Below are positions 23,511-29,182 of a stretch of DNA of 29,643 nucleotides, piece by piece (the first letter of the stretch is position 1; each line of letters starts with the position of its first letter). The stretch is from a virus. The stretch covers positions 1-29,643 of IMG/VR virus record IMGVR_UViG_3300020438_004042, one strand, 5' to 3'. A program made the translations under genes and the position numbers. The notes beneath the pieces were generated by a model. The model saw nothing but the letters and a program-made list of their open reading frames with translations, did no database searches and was not told where the DNA came from.

Positions 23511-25036
23511 TGTCAAAACCATACGGAGAAGATCTAACAGCCAGCCACAAAGACTATGCTGTGTTTTTACCAGCAGTTAGTGGCTTTTATCAAACTTATG
23601 TAAGTAAGCAACAACAAACAGGCGGAACTGACAAACAGTTTGTGCCAGATGATAGAATCCCAAAAGGATTTGAAAATGGTATTGAAGGACTGAATTTTCT
23701 TAACAAAGAAAAAGGTTACTTTAATTACAAATACGGTTTATACTCAGCCGGCCATGCTCATTTAGATGTTGAAAAATCTATTGTGAATGAATCAATGTTT
23801 CACACAAGAAATAAAAAAGATACTATCATTGTAGGTGACAGTGGTGGATATCAAATTGGTAAAGGCATACTAAAATTTGATTGGGAAAACTTCAAAGGCA
23901 AATCTGCAAACACAATGCGTGATAAGATTCTACATTGGTTAGAACTTACAGCAGATTGGTCAATGGTGTTAGATATTCCTAGTTGGGCAAGTGATGCCAC
24001 ACACAGCCCTAAGACAGGATTAAAATCGTATGGTGATTGTATTTCAGGCACAGTACACAACAATGAATATTTCTTAAAAAATAGACTTGGTCATACCAAG
24101 TTTCTAAACGTGCTCCAAGGCTTTGATATTCCAACTGGAGATGTATGGTATGATGCTGTGAAGCATTTTCCATTTGAAGGTTGGGCGTTTGGTGGAAACA
24201 ATATGTGTGATATGACAATGGCTCTCCGACGCCTAATCATATTGCGAGATTCTAAATTACTCGACAACAGGGATTGGATACACTTCCTTGGTACAAGTAA
24301 ATTAGATTGGGCTTGTTTCTTAACATCAATTCAAAGACAATTAAGAGAGCATGTAAATCCAAACCTGACAGTATCTTATGATAGTGCGAGTGCGTTTGTG
24401 GCAACAGCACATGGTTTGGTATATACTTCACCGGTTCATACTAACAAGCGATGGTCATATATTATGGACAAAGCAACTGATAGTAAAGCATTAAAACTTT
24501 CTACTATACCGTTTCCATGGGAGTCGGAGATTGGCAGAAGGCTTACTATTGGCGACATTTGTTGGTATGGACCTGGTGATTTAAACAAAGTAGGCAAAGA
24601 AGGTAAAACATCTTGGGATTCATTTGCTTATGCACTAATGATGGGTCATAATGTTAATCAACACATTAAGATTGTACAAAAAGCAAATCAAATCACTGAC
24701 ATTGAATCATCTATACACAAGCCAGATTACAGACACTGGCGTAAAGTGAAACAAAAAGAAACGTCAGCAGAATTTAGTGACTGGTGTCCTAGAAATGTAC
24801 TTTACTTTAATGCTTTCATTGAAGATTTCTTCAAGTCAGAAACGCCTATGCAGATGCTAGAAGACAACCAAGCATTCTTACATGATATTAGAGGTGTGAG
24901 ATGGACTGGACAGTCTGGTAACAACTTCAGTAATCTATTTGATGTTGATACACAAAGCTCAATGGGTGATGGCGATCTTGGTGATCCAAATGATGTAAAA
25001 TTAGAAGAGTTGGAAAAGGTGTTAGAAACTGTATAA
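23510..25036 (+). CDS. dpdA: DpdA-like 7-deazaguanine DNA transglycosylase (TGT fold)
   Basis: The 508-residue protein starts at GTG 23510, overlapping the clamp TAG. It carries the tRNA-guanine transglycosylase active-site pattern in order: VGDSGGYQIG (Asp110, as DSGGFQ), MVLDIPSW (Asp155), LNVLQGFD (Gln203, as IVQGG), FEGWAFGGN (Gly228-229, as AIGGL) and VSYDSASAF (Asp291 at the nucleophile position). The CxCxxC zinc site of canonical TGT is not seen, so it is not an ordinary Tgt; this fits phage DpdA. DpdA swaps guanine in DNA for a 7-deazaguanine such as preQ0. Together with QueE-like at 2602, this would alter the phage DNA and shield it from restriction. Confidence 0.82.
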   Translation: MSKPYGEDLTASHKDYAVFLPAVSGFYQTYVSKQQQTGGTDKQFVPDDRIPKGFENGIEGLNFLNKEKGYFNYKYGLYSAGHAHLDVEKSIVNESMFHTRNKKDTIIVGDSGGYQIGKGILKFDWENFKGKSANTMRDKILHWLELTADWSMVLDIPSWASDATHSPKTGLKSYGDCISGTVHNNEYFLKNRLGHTKFLNVLQGFDIPTGDVWYDAVKHFPFEGWAFGGNNMCDMTMALRRLIILRDSKLLDNRDWIHFLGTSKLDWACFLTSIQRQLREHVNPNLTVSYDSASAFVATAHGLVYTSPVHTNKRWSYIMDKATDSKALKLSTIPFPWESEIGRRLTIGDICWYGPGDLNKVGKEGKTSWDSFAYALMMGHNVNQHIKIVQKANQITDIESSIHKPDYRHWRKVKQKETSAEFSDWCPRNVLYFNAFIEDFFKSETPMQMLEDNQAFLHDIRGVRWTGQSGNNFSNLFDVDTQSSMGDGDLGDPNDVKLEELEKVLETV

Positions 25037-25269
25037 TGTCAGAAGATTGGCAAAACAAAGAAGCACAAATGAGATACACAGCGGAATATATGGCAAATGA
25101 ATATAAAAATGAATCAGCTAATATGAAGTACAGGTACAACGAACTAAAAAAAACAGTTAAAGAACTGATTAAAGCAATACCACAAGATAGAATTTTATGG
25201 CAACAGGATGTAAAAGAACTTGTGGACAAAGTAGAAGAGCAAATGGAGGAAGATGATGTCAGAGATTGA
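25036..25269 (+). CDS. Small charged coiled-coil hypothetical protein
   Basis: The 77-residue product starts in a TAATG overlap with the DpdA-like gene. It is almost entirely helical and charged (NKEAQMRYTAEYMANEYKNESANMKYRYNELKK spans two repeats), with a second coiled-coil stretch, KELVDKVEEQMEEDD, at the C-terminus. No membrane segment is seen. It overlaps the MazG-like gene by 14 nt. The function is unknown; it may be an accessory or interaction protein for the DpdA-like enzyme, from position only. Confidence 0.65.
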   Translation: MSEDWQNKEAQMRYTAEYMANEYKNESANMKYRYNELKKTVKELIKAIPQDRILWQQDVKELVDKVEEQMEEDDVRD

Positions 25270-25657
25270 TTTAAAAGAATATTCACAGTTTGTGGATAAA
25301 GTTACCAGCAACGAATCTAAAGATTCAACAGCATTTAGACAAAGATTAGATGATTTAGGAAATGGAGATGTTCCAAGATTACTAACTGCGGCAATGGGAT
25401 TATCAGCAGAATCAGGAGAGTTTACAGAAATTGTAAAAAAACTAGTGTTTCAAGGAAAGCCACTAACAGAAGAAACCAAAACACATATGACTAAAGAACT
25501 TGGTGATGTTATGTGGTATTGGACACAAGGTTGTATGGCACTTGGTGTTGATCCTAACAAAGTAATTACTATGAATAAAGAAAAACTTATGGCCAGATAT
25601 CCAGAAGGTGAATTTGATGTGGCCAAAAGTGAAAACAGAAAAAAAGGCGACATATAG
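25256..25657 (+). CDS. MazG-like nucleotide pyrophosphohydrolase
   Basis: I chose ATG 25256 because GGAGG (25245-25249) is 6 nt upstream, against 3 nt for ATG 25253. The 133-residue protein has the all-alpha NTP-PPase signature: AESGEFTEIVKK (51-62, Glu52/Glu55) and ELGDVMWYW (81-89, Glu81/Asp84), then NKEKLMARYPEGEFD. It hydrolyses NTPs or ppGpp-type nucleotides. Marine phage MazG may tune the host nucleotide pool or stringent response. It closes the operon with the clamp and the DpdA-like gene, and a new promoter starts right after. Confidence 0.88.
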   Translation: MSEIDLKEYSQFVDKVTSNESKDSTAFRQRLDDLGNGDVPRLLTAAMGLSAESGEFTEIVKKLVFQGKPLTEETKTHMTKELGDVMWYWTQGCMALGVDPNKVITMNKEKLMARYPEGEFDVAKSENRKKGDI

Positions 25658-25658
25658 A

Positions 25659-25686
25659 TTGACAAAATCTGTATGTATGTTATTAT
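25659..25686 (+). promoter_or_regulatory. Sigma70-like extended -10 promoter, probably leaderless
   Basis: TTGACA (25659-25664), 16-nt spacer, then TG-t-TATTAT (25678-25686). A start 7 nt after the -10 box falls at about 25693, the A of the next ATG. No ribosome site is visible between the -10 box and the ATG. Confidence 0.75.
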
Positions 25687-25692
25687 TGTACA

Positions 25693-26214
25693 ATGAAGCG
25701 AGAATACGATAATAAAGAGATCAAAGAGAACGTTACTGACTTTGTTGGCATAGAAGTAGAACGTACACCATGCTATGGTATGAAAACTTATTTTGTTGTA
25801 GGAATTCCAAAAGAAACTCCTGTAGCATTTGTCAACAAAGTTATCAAACATGAAGTAGAGCAAATTTACTTTGGAGCAAATCATTCATTTAAAAATTGGA
25901 AAAAGCAATGGACTGATCCAGTCTATGATCTTATCAAAGAATGCTTAAATGCAAAACTTCATGTAACAATTGATGTTGATCCAGTAACAGTTCCAACACA
26001 GATAAAACAATTTCTTTCACATCCAAAGTTTAGTTTAACTTATGCAATTGTTGTGCCTAACATTGACAAAGTAAAAGGTACAATCAATATCAAATTAGAT
26101 GATGAAGATTTTGAAGCAACCAACACAGGTGTTTGGTCAACCACAATAGAAACAATTAAAGTTCCAAACAACTACACAGGTTGGGACGAGTACAAAAAAG
26201 ATAAGCCAATATGA
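25693..26214 (+). CDS. Hypothetical protein, probably leaderless
   Basis: The 173-residue soluble protein begins MKREYDNKEI. It alternates strands and helices, with VEQIYFGANHSFKNWKKQW (about 55-73), a KLHVTIDVDP strand, FSLTYAIVVPNI and a final ATNTGVWSTTIETI. The pattern looks like an alpha/beta fold, perhaps nucleotide related; no motif is diagnostic. The promoter immediately before it places the transcription start at or beside the initiation codon. The TGA overlaps the next gene's ATG. I do not recognise a named family. Confidence 0.75.
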   Translation: MKREYDNKEIKENVTDFVGIEVERTPCYGMKTYFVVGIPKETPVAFVNKVIKHEVEQIYFGANHSFKNWKKQWTDPVYDLIKECLNAKLHVTIDVDPVTVPTQIKQFLSHPKFSLTYAIVVPNIDKVKGTINIKLDDEDFEATNTGVWSTTIETIKVPNNYTGWDEYKKDKPI

Positions 26215-26420
26215 AATCAACAACAATAACATTGAAAGTTGGTGATTATATTGAACTTGGCAGATTTAAAAATGTCAGTGCAAGGATTAAAGATATCAAA
26301 AAAGACTCACACGGACAACCTGTTATTGTTACAAGCAAAGGTGACAAAAAAGCATTAAGTTTTAGATTAAAAAAATTAGAACCAAAGGCAAAAGATTTTC
26401 TAAGGAGGACAAATGTCTGA
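26211..26420 (+). CDS. Small basic hypothetical protein (69 aa)
   Basis: The ATG at 26211 overlaps the previous TGA. The product is lysine-rich (KKDSHGQPVIVTSKGDKKALSFRLKKLEPK) with a beta pattern (TTITLKVGDYIELGRF, then ARIKDIKK) that resembles a small SH3-like or OB-like nucleic-acid-binding barrel. That is an impression from composition only. It overlaps the next gene by 8 nt. Confidence 0.65.
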   Translation: MKSTTITLKVGDYIELGRFKNVSARIKDIKKDSHGQPVIVTSKGDKKALSFRLKKLEPKAKDFLRRTNV

Positions 26421-27105
26421 ACCAACAATAGCACAACAAAAAAAATTAATTAAAACACTCAAAACACCAGAACGCTTTTTTAAAGTAGATTTTGGTAGAT
26501 ATGGCGGAGAAGTTGCTATGGGTGAAATCAGCAAAGCACAATATGATTATTGGGTAGATAGAGAAGATGAGTTTGGTGAATATATTGCTAATGTAGGATT
26601 TGAATCAGAAGAAGCAAATAAGGATGTGCCAAAAGAAGCACAGTTCGATAGAGAGTTTTACGAATATGAAGATATATGTCATCATTCAGGTCCTGAGTTT
26701 GCAGATGGGCAATACATTACAATATCAGAAGTTGATAAAAATGGTAATGCACTTGAAGATGAACAAGGCAACTACATAGAAGATGAAACTGTGAACATGG
26801 AAGACTTTGAAAAACGTGGAGCAAAAATTACATGTGAAGCAGAACATTTTTCTGAGTCAGACAGTTGTAAAAACAAATACTATGTGTTTGGACAGTATTT
26901 TAACAAAGGTAGTTGGTATCCAGACGAAACAATCAAAACAGGTCCAGATGGATTTGATTTTAAAAAATTAGAAATTGCGTATGAAAATGCAGATGGTTGG
27001 AAAGTGTTCAGTAGTTTCACATATGGCGAAGAAGAATATTATTTACAAGAAGATTCAACAGGTAAAAGCTCTGCGTTCTATGTAAGAGAAGGTGATAACA
27101 TTTAA
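26413..27105 (+). CDS. Acidic hypothetical protein (230 aa)
   Basis: The gene has AGGAGG (26403-26408) before ATG 26413. It encodes a markedly acidic 230-residue protein. The first part is helical around KTLKTPERFFKVDFGRYGGEVAMG and STKAQYDYWVDREDEFGEY-like segments (about 20-60). The middle has a hydrophilic KNGNALEDEQGNYIEDETVN linker. The last 60 residues are aromatic-rich and probably beta (WYPDETIKTGPDGFDF; YGEEEYYLQED). No known motif is seen. Acidity and aromatics could suit a DNA-mimic or interaction protein, but this is speculative. Confidence 0.7.
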   Translation: MSEPTIAQQKKLIKTLKTPERFFKVDFGRYGGEVAMGEISKAQYDYWVDREDEFGEYIANVGFESEEANKDVPKEAQFDREFYEYEDICHHSGPEFADGQYITISEVDKNGNALEDEQGNYIEDETVNMEDFEKRGAKITCEAEHFSESDSCKNKYYVFGQYFNKGSWYPDETIKTGPDGFDFKKLEIAYENADGWKVFSSFTYGEEEYYLQEDSTGKSSAFYVREGDNI

Positions 27106-27114
27106 GGAGAAAAC

Positions 27115-27291
27115 ATGGTAACAGCAAAAGAACTAAAACAAGGTCATAAAGATTTAAAGAAGCAAGTCAATGAAGCAGAAAAAGTTAGACAGCATGTTAG
27201 AGATTGGAAAACCAAAGAAGAATTAGTAAATCTCAAAAAAGAAAAACTAATGGCAAAAGACAAACTAAAAAATAACCAAGGAGGGTTATGA
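27115..27291 (+). CDS. Small helical protein resembling DUF465/YdcH
   Basis: ATG 27115 follows AAGGAGAAAAC, a strong ribosome site. The 58-residue product (MVTAKELKQGHKDLKKQV...) is a two-helix charged protein. Its ending, LVNLKKEKLMAKDKLK, matches the LKKxKLxxKDxL close of DUF465/YdcH proteins, and a histidine in the first helix fits too. The role of that family is poorly known. The TGA overlaps the next ATG. Confidence 0.6.
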   Translation: MVTAKELKQGHKDLKKQVNEAEKVRQHVRDWKTKEELVNLKKEKLMAKDKLKNNQGGL

Positions 27292-27488
27292 CAAGTGTAG
27301 ATGATTACGATAATGACAAGTCGTTTGAAAACGAGCAAAGCACAGTAACAATACCATTAAAGGAATATGACAAGTTGAAAGAAAAATCTAAATATATCAC
27401 TGATAGAGATTTAATTGGGTGTATTGATAAGATTGAAGAACTTGTTAGAGCATTAAGAAAACACATAGTAAGAACGGAGATAGATTGA
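27288..27488 (+). CDS. Small hypothetical protein (66 aa)
   Basis: It starts in ATGA overlap with the previous gene after an AGGAGGG ribosome site. The product is charged and mostly helical. An acidic disordered start (DDYDNDKSFENEQS) is followed by IPLKEYDKLKEKSK and a helix with IEELVRALRKHI. It may be a regulator or adaptor. No family is recognised. Confidence 0.6.
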   Translation: MTSVDDYDNDKSFENEQSTVTIPLKEYDKLKEKSKYITDRDLIGCIDKIEELVRALRKHIVRTEID

Positions 27489-27931
27489 TGAAAAAATTAA
27501 TTTGGGTTACTTTTAGAAAAGAAGGCATCCACAAATATCCTGCGGCATTAGATGATCCAAAATTAGCAACAGGTGACGAATATGATGTATCATTTTTAGG
27601 TTATCCTCACAGACACATGTTTCATTTTAAAGTGGCAATTGAAGTATTTCATGATGATAGAGATATTGAATTTATCCAATTCAAAAGATGGTTAGAAAAA
27701 CTTTACAATGAAGGTACACTACAACTGGATTATAAGTCTTGTGAAATGATGGCAGATGATTTGTATAAACAAATTAAAGACAAATATACAAAACGTGATG
27801 TAAGAATAGAAGTTTCAGAAGATGGTGAAAATGGTTGCGAGATTTATTATCCAAAAGAAGACAGCACAAAAACAGATTACAAAACATACGGAGAAATGGT
27901 AGAAGGCCAAGACGATCATGCAACTCACTGA
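27488..27931 (+). CDS. QueD/PTPS-fold (T-fold) protein, catalytic Cys not seen
   Basis: ATG 27488 overlaps the previous stop (TGATG), with GGAG 8 nt upstream. The 147-residue protein has the pattern of 6-pyruvoyl-tetrahydropterin synthases and QueD: a lone His15, then GYPHRHMFHFKVAIEV with His41 and His43 (spacing as the three zinc histidines of PTPS), then an IEV-SED-N-Y stretch near the C-terminus. That stretch resembles the purine-anchor Glu and conserved strand. The cysteine that normally precedes the HxH is not present, so activity is uncertain. QueD makes the QueE substrate, so together with the QueE- and DpdA-like genes it may complete part of a deazaguanine route. This is a fold-level inference. 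Confidence 0.5.
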   Translation: MKKLIWVTFRKEGIHKYPAALDDPKLATGDEYDVSFLGYPHRHMFHFKVAIEVFHDDRDIEFIQFKRWLEKLYNEGTLQLDYKSCEMMADDLYKQIKDKYTKRDVRIEVSEDGENGCEIYYPKEDSTKTDYKTYGEMVEGQDDHATH

Positions 27932-28370
27932 TAACTTTACACTGGCAGAACTTTGTAAAAGCCAAACAGCATTAAGAAAAGGTATTGACAACTTGCCAAA
28001 AGATCCTGATGTTGTTGCAAAAATGCAAACACTGGCAGAAGAAATACTACAACCTATTAGAGAAAAGTTTGGTCCAACGGTAATCAATTCAGGTTATAGA
28101 TGTAAGAAACTAAACACAGCAATCGGTGGTTCTAAAAAATCACAGCATTGCTTTGGTGAAGCGGCAGACGTAGAAGTTCCAACACTCAGCAATAGAGATT
28201 TAGCAGAGTGGATCAAAAACAATTTAGACTTCGACCAATTGATATTAGAGTTTTATAATGGCAAAGACCCACGTAGTGGATGGGTGCATGTGTCATATAA
28301 ATCAAAAGAAGACAACCGTAAACAATGCCTTACAATCAATAAACAGGGTACTTTTTCAGGTTTAATTTAG
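27918..28370 (+). CDS. Peptidase M15-like D,D-carboxypeptidase/endolysin
   Basis: The 150-residue protein has the M15 zinc site: SGYRCKKLN (58-66), SQHCFGEAADVEV (75-87, His77 and Asp84) and GWVHVSY (121-127, His124). It cleaves peptide bonds in the peptidoglycan stem. In phages such proteins serve as endolysins or tail-associated muralytic enzymes. There is no signal peptide, so export would need a holin or virion delivery. The gene overlaps the QueD-like gene by 14 nt and is the last before the late unit. It could pair with the spanin-like genes at 10.6 kb. Confidence 0.88.
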   Translation: MQLTDNFTLAELCKSQTALRKGIDNLPKDPDVVAKMQTLAEEILQPIREKFGPTVINSGYRCKKLNTAIGGSKKSQHCFGEAADVEVPTLSNRDLAEWIKNNLDFDQLILEFYNGKDPRSGWVHVSYKSKEDNRKQCLTINKQGTFSGLI

Positions 28371-28390
28371 CAAAAATACACAGAAATCTA

Positions 28391-28409
28391 TATATTATCA
28401 CATAATATA
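28391..28409 (+). other. AT-only inverted repeat after the M15 gene
   Basis: TATATTAT (28391-28398) and ATAATATA (28402-28409) form an 8-bp stem with a 3-nt loop CAC. It has no G+C and no following T run, so it is at best a weak or bidirectional structure. It sits just before the late promoter. Confidence 0.4.
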
Positions 28410-28420
28410 GGCCTCTTTGG

Positions 28421-28428
28421 TATAAATA
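28421..28428 (+). promoter_or_regulatory. T4-type late promoter (TATAAATA)
   Basis: A perfect TATAAATA lies in the 128-nt gap after the M15 gene, with no sigma70 -35 box. T4 spacing puts the start near 28434, leaving a leader of about 65 nt before ATG 28499. Confidence 0.8.
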
Positions 28429-28439
28429 ATACTGTAATG

Positions 28440-28473
28440 ATTGGGATATGAACAATTAGGGTCATATTGCAAT
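28440..28473 (+). promoter_or_regulatory. 5'-leader hairpin downstream of late promoter
   Basis: ATATGA (28446-28451) pairs with TCATAT (28462-28467). ATTG (28440-28443) and CAAT (28470-28473) extend the stem after a small internal mismatch. The 10-nt loop is ACAATTAGGG. It lies in the leader of the 28499 gene and may stabilise the mRNA. Confidence 0.5.
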
Positions 28474-28498
28474 TTTAAAAAATTAAGGAGACAATATT

Positions 28499-28807
28499 AT
28501 GTCATTCGGTCCAACTTCAGACAAACCAACTGCTGATAACGGCAACGGTTTAGGTCCAAGAACACAAATTATCAATATTGCTAAAACAAACATCACTCGT
28601 GCAGAGTTAACTACAATGATCCAATCTCTTAAAACAGAAGGTCATACAGTAGCAGGTGTTGACGGTTACACATCAGACGATCAAGCTGATAACGTACAAG
28701 TTGCTTTACAAAGCACTATCACATACGTTGCTGATTCATCAAACGCATTAGGCGTAACTGGTGCGGCTACAACTATCTTAGCAGACTTTGATCAAGATAA
28801 AGCATAA
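28499..28807 (+). CDS. Hypothetical highly expressed late protein (102 aa)
   Basis: ATG 28499 has a strong AAGGAG ribosome site, a perfect late promoter before it and a strong terminator after it, so it is a single-gene late unit. Codon use differs from the neighbours: many C-ending codons (AAC, ATC, TTC) and few rare ones, as in abundant proteins. The 102-residue product is Thr/Ala/Asp-rich with no Cys. It has one clear helical segment (ITRAELTTMIQSLKTEG, about 31-47) and DNVQVALQ nearby. An abundant small virion protein such as a decoration, tail or core component is likely. The family is not recognised. Confidence 0.75.
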   Translation: MSFGPTSDKPTADNGNGLGPRTQIINIAKTNITRAELTTMIQSLKTEGHTVAGVDGYTSDDQADNVQVALQSTITYVADSSNALGVTGAATTILADFDQDKA

Positions 28808-28840
28808 TCATTAATTGATTAGCTCAAATACAAGATACTT

Positions 28841-28871
28841 AAAAGGGCGGGTTTTTACTCGCCCTTTTTTT
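28841..28871 (+). terminator. Strong rho-independent terminator
   Basis: AAAAGGGCG (28841-28849) pairs with CGCCCTTTT (28860-28868), extended inside by a G-T and a G-C pair to an 11-bp stem. The stem is followed by a run of 7 T. It closes the 28499 transcription unit. Confidence 0.9.
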
Positions 28872-28875
28872 ATGG

Positions 28876-28882
28876 CTAAATA
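28876..28882 (+). promoter_or_regulatory. Late-promoter-like CTAAATA box
   Basis: CTAAATA directly follows the terminator T run, where a new promoter is expected, and matches the CTAAATA boxes seen elsewhere in the window. T4 spacing puts the start near 28888. No good -35 box is seen. Confidence 0.5.
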
Positions 28883-28887
28883 CTCAT

Positions 28888-28958
28888 ACGTTCATCCTAC
28901 GGGACGGAAGTAGCATAAAGCGAAGGAACGCACCTAACTTTAACCAAAGGAGGGTGAT
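28888..28958 (+). promoter_or_regulatory. Structured 5' leader upstream of small gene
   Basis: CGTTC (28889-28893) can pair with GAACG (28926-28930). This encloses CTAC (28897-28900)/GTAG (28910-28913), with GCG/CGC (28920-28922/28929-28931) as an alternative. The region is richer in G+C than its surroundings and ends in a strong AAAGGAGGGTGAT ribosome site. It could be a regulatory or stabilising RNA element. Confidence 0.5.
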
Positions 28959-29114
28959 ATGAACTTTAAATGGGATTTAAAGAAACCCTTGGCAGAGCTT
29001 AAACGCAAAATCAGTGCTAGAGCAATTTTAAGAAAACGTTCACAAGACTCGGTTGCAAGACCAAAAGCCAAGCATAATATTACATCTAAAGATGATCGTA
29101 TGCAGGGCATATAA
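28959..29114 (+). CDS. Small basic protein (51 aa)
   Basis: ATG 28959 follows a strong GGAGGGTG ribosome site. The 51-residue product (MNFKWDLKKPLAELKRKISA...) is basic, with an amphipathic N-terminal helix and a disordered, polar tail. It has no membrane segment. The late promoter-like box and leader before it suggest late, regulated expression. The positive charge could suit a DNA- or RNA-binding or packaging accessory peptide. No family is recognised. Confidence 0.6.
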   Translation: MNFKWDLKKPLAELKRKISARAILRKRSQDSVARPKAKHNITSKDDRMQGI

Positions 29115-29117
29115 GTT

Positions 29118-29125
29118 TATAAATA
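29118..29125 (+). promoter_or_regulatory. T4-type late promoter (TATAAATA)
   Basis: A perfect TATAAATA lies 4 nt after the 51-residue gene stop. T4 spacing puts the start near 29131, about 52 nt before ATG 29183 and inside the left arm of the hairpin that follows. Confidence 0.8.
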
Positions 29126-29173
29126 CTACTATATAATGGCGTCTTAGTCCTGTTTTAAGGCGTCATATAGTAG
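29126..29173 (+). promoter_or_regulatory. Long leader hairpin (18-bp stem) before subtilase gene
   Basis: CTACTATAT (29126-29134) pairs with ATATAGTAG (29165-29173). After a 3-nt bulge (AAT, 29135-29137), GGCGTCTTA (29138-29146) pairs with TAAGGCGTC (29156-29164), with two G-T pairs. The loop is 9 nt, GTCCTGTTT. It begins directly after the late promoter and ends 9 nt before the ATG. Confidence 0.7.
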
Positions 29174-29182
29174 GATAAACGT

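Noticed and set aside
28391-28409. AT-only hairpin as a terminator
   Set aside because: It has no G+C in the stem and no T run, unlike the clear terminator at 28841.
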